Source: JAICJR01 sp036555755
Lineage (GTDB): Bacteria; Actinomycetota; Thermoleophilia; Solirubrobacterales; Thermoleophilaceae
Assembly (NCBI GenBank): GCA_036555755.1
Contig: DATBKS010000084.1
Location: forward strand, 1 to 15,571
DNA: 15,571 nt
Direction of reading: 5' to 3'
The position numbers were made by a program, and so were the translations under genes. The notes below the pieces were generated by a model. It had not been told where the DNA came from. It saw nothing but the letters and a program-made list of their open reading frames with translations, and made no database searches. Positions 13,618 to 15,571 of the stretch are shown piece after piece; the first letter of the stretch is position 1, and each line of letters starts with the position of its first letter.

Positions 13618-14718
13618 TCATGCCAGCTCGCCCCGCACGATCTCGGCGCCCGCCACCAGCGCCTTCAGCTTCAGCTTCGCCACGGTGCGCGCGAGCGGCT
13701 TCATCCCGCAGTCGGTGGTCAGCCAGACGCGCTCGGGCGGCACGACGTCGATCACCTTGCGGATGCGGTCGGCGATCACCTCGGGCGTCTCGACCATCGT
13801 CGTGCGAATGTCGACCACGCCGATGCCGACTTCCTTGTCGTCGGGCAGGCCCTTGAGCGAATCGATGTCGATCATGTCGCGGTTGGCGAAGTCGAGCACG
13901 AACTGGTCCACCGGCACGTCGTAGAAGTGCGGCAGCACGGCCTCGTAGCCCGCCGGGTAGAGGTCGGCCAGCCGGTTGCCCCACGCGTTGCCGTAACAGA
14001 AGTGCCAGGCGATCTTCGCGTCGACCCCGTCGACGCACTGCGCCATCACGTCGGCGATCCACTCGTAGTCGCTCTCGTCCTCGGTGAACAGCGGCAGCCA
14101 CGCGCCGAGATCCTCGAGCTGGAGGAATTCCGCGCCCTCCTCCACGAGTGCCTTCATCTCCGCGTTGAAGATCGGAGCGAGCGCGTAGCTCAGCTCCTTC
14201 GCGTCCTTGTAGTGCTCGAAGTAGACGTGCCAGGCGAGGTTCACCGGGCCGGCGCCCACCGAGACCTTCAGCGGCTTGGTCGCGTACTTCTTGGCGATCT
14301 TGTAGAGGTCGACGAGGCGGATCGGCCCATGCTCGACGGGCCCGCTGTTGATCACTCCGCCCCAGTCGGACAGGAGCGTCAGGCCGACGCCGCGCTCCGA
14401 GGTGCCGACCGCCGCCGGGTGCTCCTCCTTGGCGTGCTCGAAGCCCGGGATGCGCTCGTACATGTACCAGCAGAACGACCCGATCACGCCGACGTAGTCG
14501 TCGAAGTACATCTGGCCGTCGGTGACGAAGTCGAGGCCTGCTTCCTCCTGGTCGTGGATCACGACCTCGGTCGCGTCCTCGTACGCCTCCTGGTGGTCGA
14601 CGTGCTTGAAGGCGACCCTGATGTCGCGTCCAAGTAACTGGTAGTCGAACCAGTGTGGGCGGGGATAAGACCCGACCATCGTCGTGGGCAGGATGGTGTC
14701 CGTGACCTTTCTCGGCAT
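13618..14718 (-). CDS. MetE C-terminal-domain-like protein (core, cobalamin-independent methionine synthase family)
   Basis: This 366-residue protein is a single (beta/alpha)8 barrel like the catalytic half of MetE; full MetE has about 750 residues. It begins ILPTTMVGSYPRPHWF (residues 9-24), typical of the family. Zinc ligands that can be placed are His239 and Cys241 in AWHFCYGNAWG and Cys337 in VWLTTDCGMKPL. The glutamate expected between them appears as Asp276 in QFVLDFANRD. The absent N-terminal half means folate polyglutamate binding cannot work as in MetE. Some stand-alone core enzymes use methylcobalamin, others are methyltransferases of different substrates. The start ATG 14716-14718 has a perfect AGGAGG six bases upstream (14725-14730); the 24 in-frame codons further upstream are rejected for that reason. 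No other methionine or cobalamin gene is nearby. It diverges from the GT-C gene. Confidence 0.85.
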   Translation of the reverse strand: MPRKVTDTILPTTMVGSYPRPHWFDYQLLGRDIRVAFKHVDHQEAYEDATEVVIHDQEEAGLDFVTDGQMYFDDYVGVIGSFCWYMYERIPGFEHAKEEHPAAVGTSERGVGLTLLSDWGGVINSGPVEHGPIRLVDLYKIAKKYATKPLKVSVGAGPVNLAWHVYFEHYKDAKELSYALAPIFNAEMKALVEEGAEFLQLEDLGAWLPLFTEDESDYEWIADVMAQCVDGVDAKIAWHFCYGNAWGNRLADLYPAGYEAVLPHFYDVPVDQFVLDFANRDMIDIDSLKGLPDDKEVGIGVVDIRTTMVETPEVIADRIRKVIDVVPPERVWLTTDCGMKPLARTVAKLKLKALVAGAEIVRGELA

Positions 14719-14724
14719 GTTGCC

Positions 14725-14730
14725 CCTCCT
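14725..14730 (-). promoter_or_regulatory. Ribosome binding site AGGAGG that sets the MetE-like start
   Basis: On the minus strand AGGAGG lies six bases before ATG 14718. This selects that codon over the open frame reaching back to 14790, which would cover the promoter and start of the divergent gene. Confidence 0.85.
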
Positions 14731-14774
14731 GTAACTCGGCGCGACGGTTAGAGCGATGCTAATGACGCGCCGCG

Positions 14775-14780
14775 TAAGCT
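14775..14780 (+). promoter_or_regulatory. -10 box TAAGCT of the GT-C gene, probably leaderless
   Basis: TAAGCT fits TAnnnT and lies eight bases before ATG 14789. No Shine-Dalgarno sequence precedes the ATG. No clear -35 box is seen at 17 bases upstream. Confidence 0.4.
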
Positions 14781-14788
14781 GCCCGCCC

Positions 14789-15571
14789 ATGCGCGCCCGT
14801 TCCGTTCAGGCGCTCGTCGGCCTGACGGCGCTCGCGGCGGTCCTCCGCTTCGCCACGCTCCACCTGCAGAGCTTCTGGTTCGACGAAGCGGTCACCGTGC
14901 GCCTGCTCCGCGGCAGCTTCGGCCACATGATCTCGAGCATCGGCGGGAGCGAATCGACGCCGCCGCTGTATTACGCGTTCGCGTGGGTGTGGACGCGCAT
15001 CTTCGGGCACGGCGAGGTCGGGCTCCGCTCGCTTTCCGCGCTCGCGGGGACGCTGTTCATCCCGGTTGCCTACCTGGTAGGGAAGGAACTGGCGTCGCGC
15101 CGGGTGGCGGTCGTCATCGCCGCGCTCGCGGCGATCAACCCGCTGCTCATCTGGTACTCGCAGGAGGCTCGCTCGTACTCGCTGCTCGTGCTCTTCGCGG
15201 GCCTGTCGTTCCTGTACTTCGTCCGCCAGCTCCAGAACCCGCGCGACCGCACCCTCGTGCTCTGGACGCTCTTCTCCGCGCTTGCGATCGCCACGCATTA
15301 CTTCGCCGGGTTCCTCGTCGTGCCCGAGGCGGTATGGCTGCTGCTCAGCGCGCGCGATCGCCGCCGCCCCGCCGTCGCCGTGCTCGCGCTGCTCGCCGTG
15401 GGCGCCGCCCTGCTGCCGCTGCTGCTCCGCCAGCGCAAGCTCGATCTCACCGACTTCATCACGCAGTCCTCGCTCGCCAGGCGCATCGTGCAGGTGGCGA
15501 AGCAGTTCGTGGTCGGCTACAGCTCGCCGTCGCAGACCGTCGTCGTGATCGTCGCCGCGGTGCTCGTGGTC
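14789..15571 (+). CDS. GT-C membrane glycosyltransferase, family 39/PMT-like (3' end missing)
   Basis: From ATG 14789 the frame is open for 261 codons to the window edge with no stop. The N-terminal helix (residues 7-24) is followed by SFWFDEAVTVRLL, where Asp32-Glu33 is the acidic pair of GT-C enzymes at the first extracytoplasmic loop. Next are STPPLYYAFAWVWTRIFG (56-73), the PPLYY motif of the PMT/ArnT-like group, and GEVGLRSLSALAGTLFIPVAYLVG (75-98). NPLLIWYSQEARSYSLLVLF (117-136) is also a family hallmark. At least six membrane segments are visible. Such enzymes use polyprenyl-phosphate sugars and act on the outer face of the membrane, modifying glycans, lipids or proteins. Donor and acceptor are unknown, and the C-terminal domain is not in the window. 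It could belong with the other surface-glycan genes here. The reverse-strand frames under it are shadows. Confidence 0.87.
   Translation, partial: MRARSVQALVGLTALAAVLRFATLHLQSFWFDEAVTVRLLRGSFGHMISSIGGSESTPPLYYAFAWVWTRIFGHGEVGLRSLSALAGTLFIPVAYLVGKELASRRVAVVIAALAAINPLLIWYSQEARSYSLLVLFAGLSFLYFVRQLQNPRDRTLVLWTLFSALAIATHYFAGFLVVPEAVWLLLSARDRRRPAVAVLALLAVGAALLPLLLRQRKLDLTDFITQSSLARRIVQVAKQFVVGYSSPSQTVVVIVAAVLVV

Noticed and set aside
14719..14790. In-frame upstream extension of the MetE-like gene to 14790
   Set aside because: A perfect AGGAGG lies six bases before ATG 14718, and the protein family begins at that point.

Overview
The window is very GC-rich, its genes carry G or C in nearly every third codon position, and there is no sign of a phage, IS element, CRISPR array, tRNA or rRNA. 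The gene families point to a high-GC actinobacterium: a CGNR zinc finger, several extracytoplasmic proteins with Sec signals, a large ATP-binding LuxR regulator, a DUF4242 protein, a GASxAG-type flavoprotein and a sigma factor with a C-terminal zinc anti-sigma domain. I would guess class Thermoleophilia (Solirubrobacterales or relatives), but this is inference from gene content and not a phylogenetic placement. Fifteen protein genes are supported, two of them cut by the window ends.

Layout. Positions 1-1932: the C-terminal end of an O-antigen-ligase-like membrane protein with TPR repeats (+), a SAM methyltransferase (-), and a CGNR-type transcription factor (+). Positions 1933-3240: a small Cys/His-rich ORF on the minus strand, then a secreted calcium-binding RTX-repeat protein (+) ending in a strong terminator. 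Positions 3238-5267: a two-gene minus-strand unit, a polyprenyl-phosphate sugar phosphotransferase followed by a GNAT acetyltransferase. Positions 5268-5568: a divergent intergenic region with a phased repeat array that looks like an operator. Positions 5569-7961: a FAD-dependent reductase/oxygenase and a membrane-anchored sigma factor (+). Positions 8065-12732: a protein with an orphan phosphohistidine (PEP-utilising, mobile) domain, followed 15 bases later by a 932-residue LuxR/AAA regulator. Positions 12781-13570: a DUF4242 protein overlapping a secreted DUF3224-like protein with a natural C-terminal run of six histidines. Positions 13618-14718 (-): a MetE-C-like (core methionine synthase type) enzyme. 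Positions 14789-15571: the first 261 residues of a GT-C (family 39-like) membrane glycosyltransferase that runs off the end.

How the genes may work together. The polymerase/ligase end, the sugar phosphotransferase and the GT-C enzyme all belong to cell-surface glycan synthesis, but they are dispersed and separated by unrelated genes, so this is not a compact polysaccharide operon. The phosphohistidine protein and the LuxR regulator are very likely one transcript, as are DUF4242 and DUF3224. The most notable items are the single-chain sigma/anti-sigma/transmembrane protein, the phosphohistidine protein with no ATP-grasp partner nearby, the metal-binding flavour of the DUF4242/DUF3224 pair, an unannotatable Cys/His small protein with clear coding signal, and three genes whose -10 box lies 7-9 bases before the ATG, which suggests leaderless transcripts.
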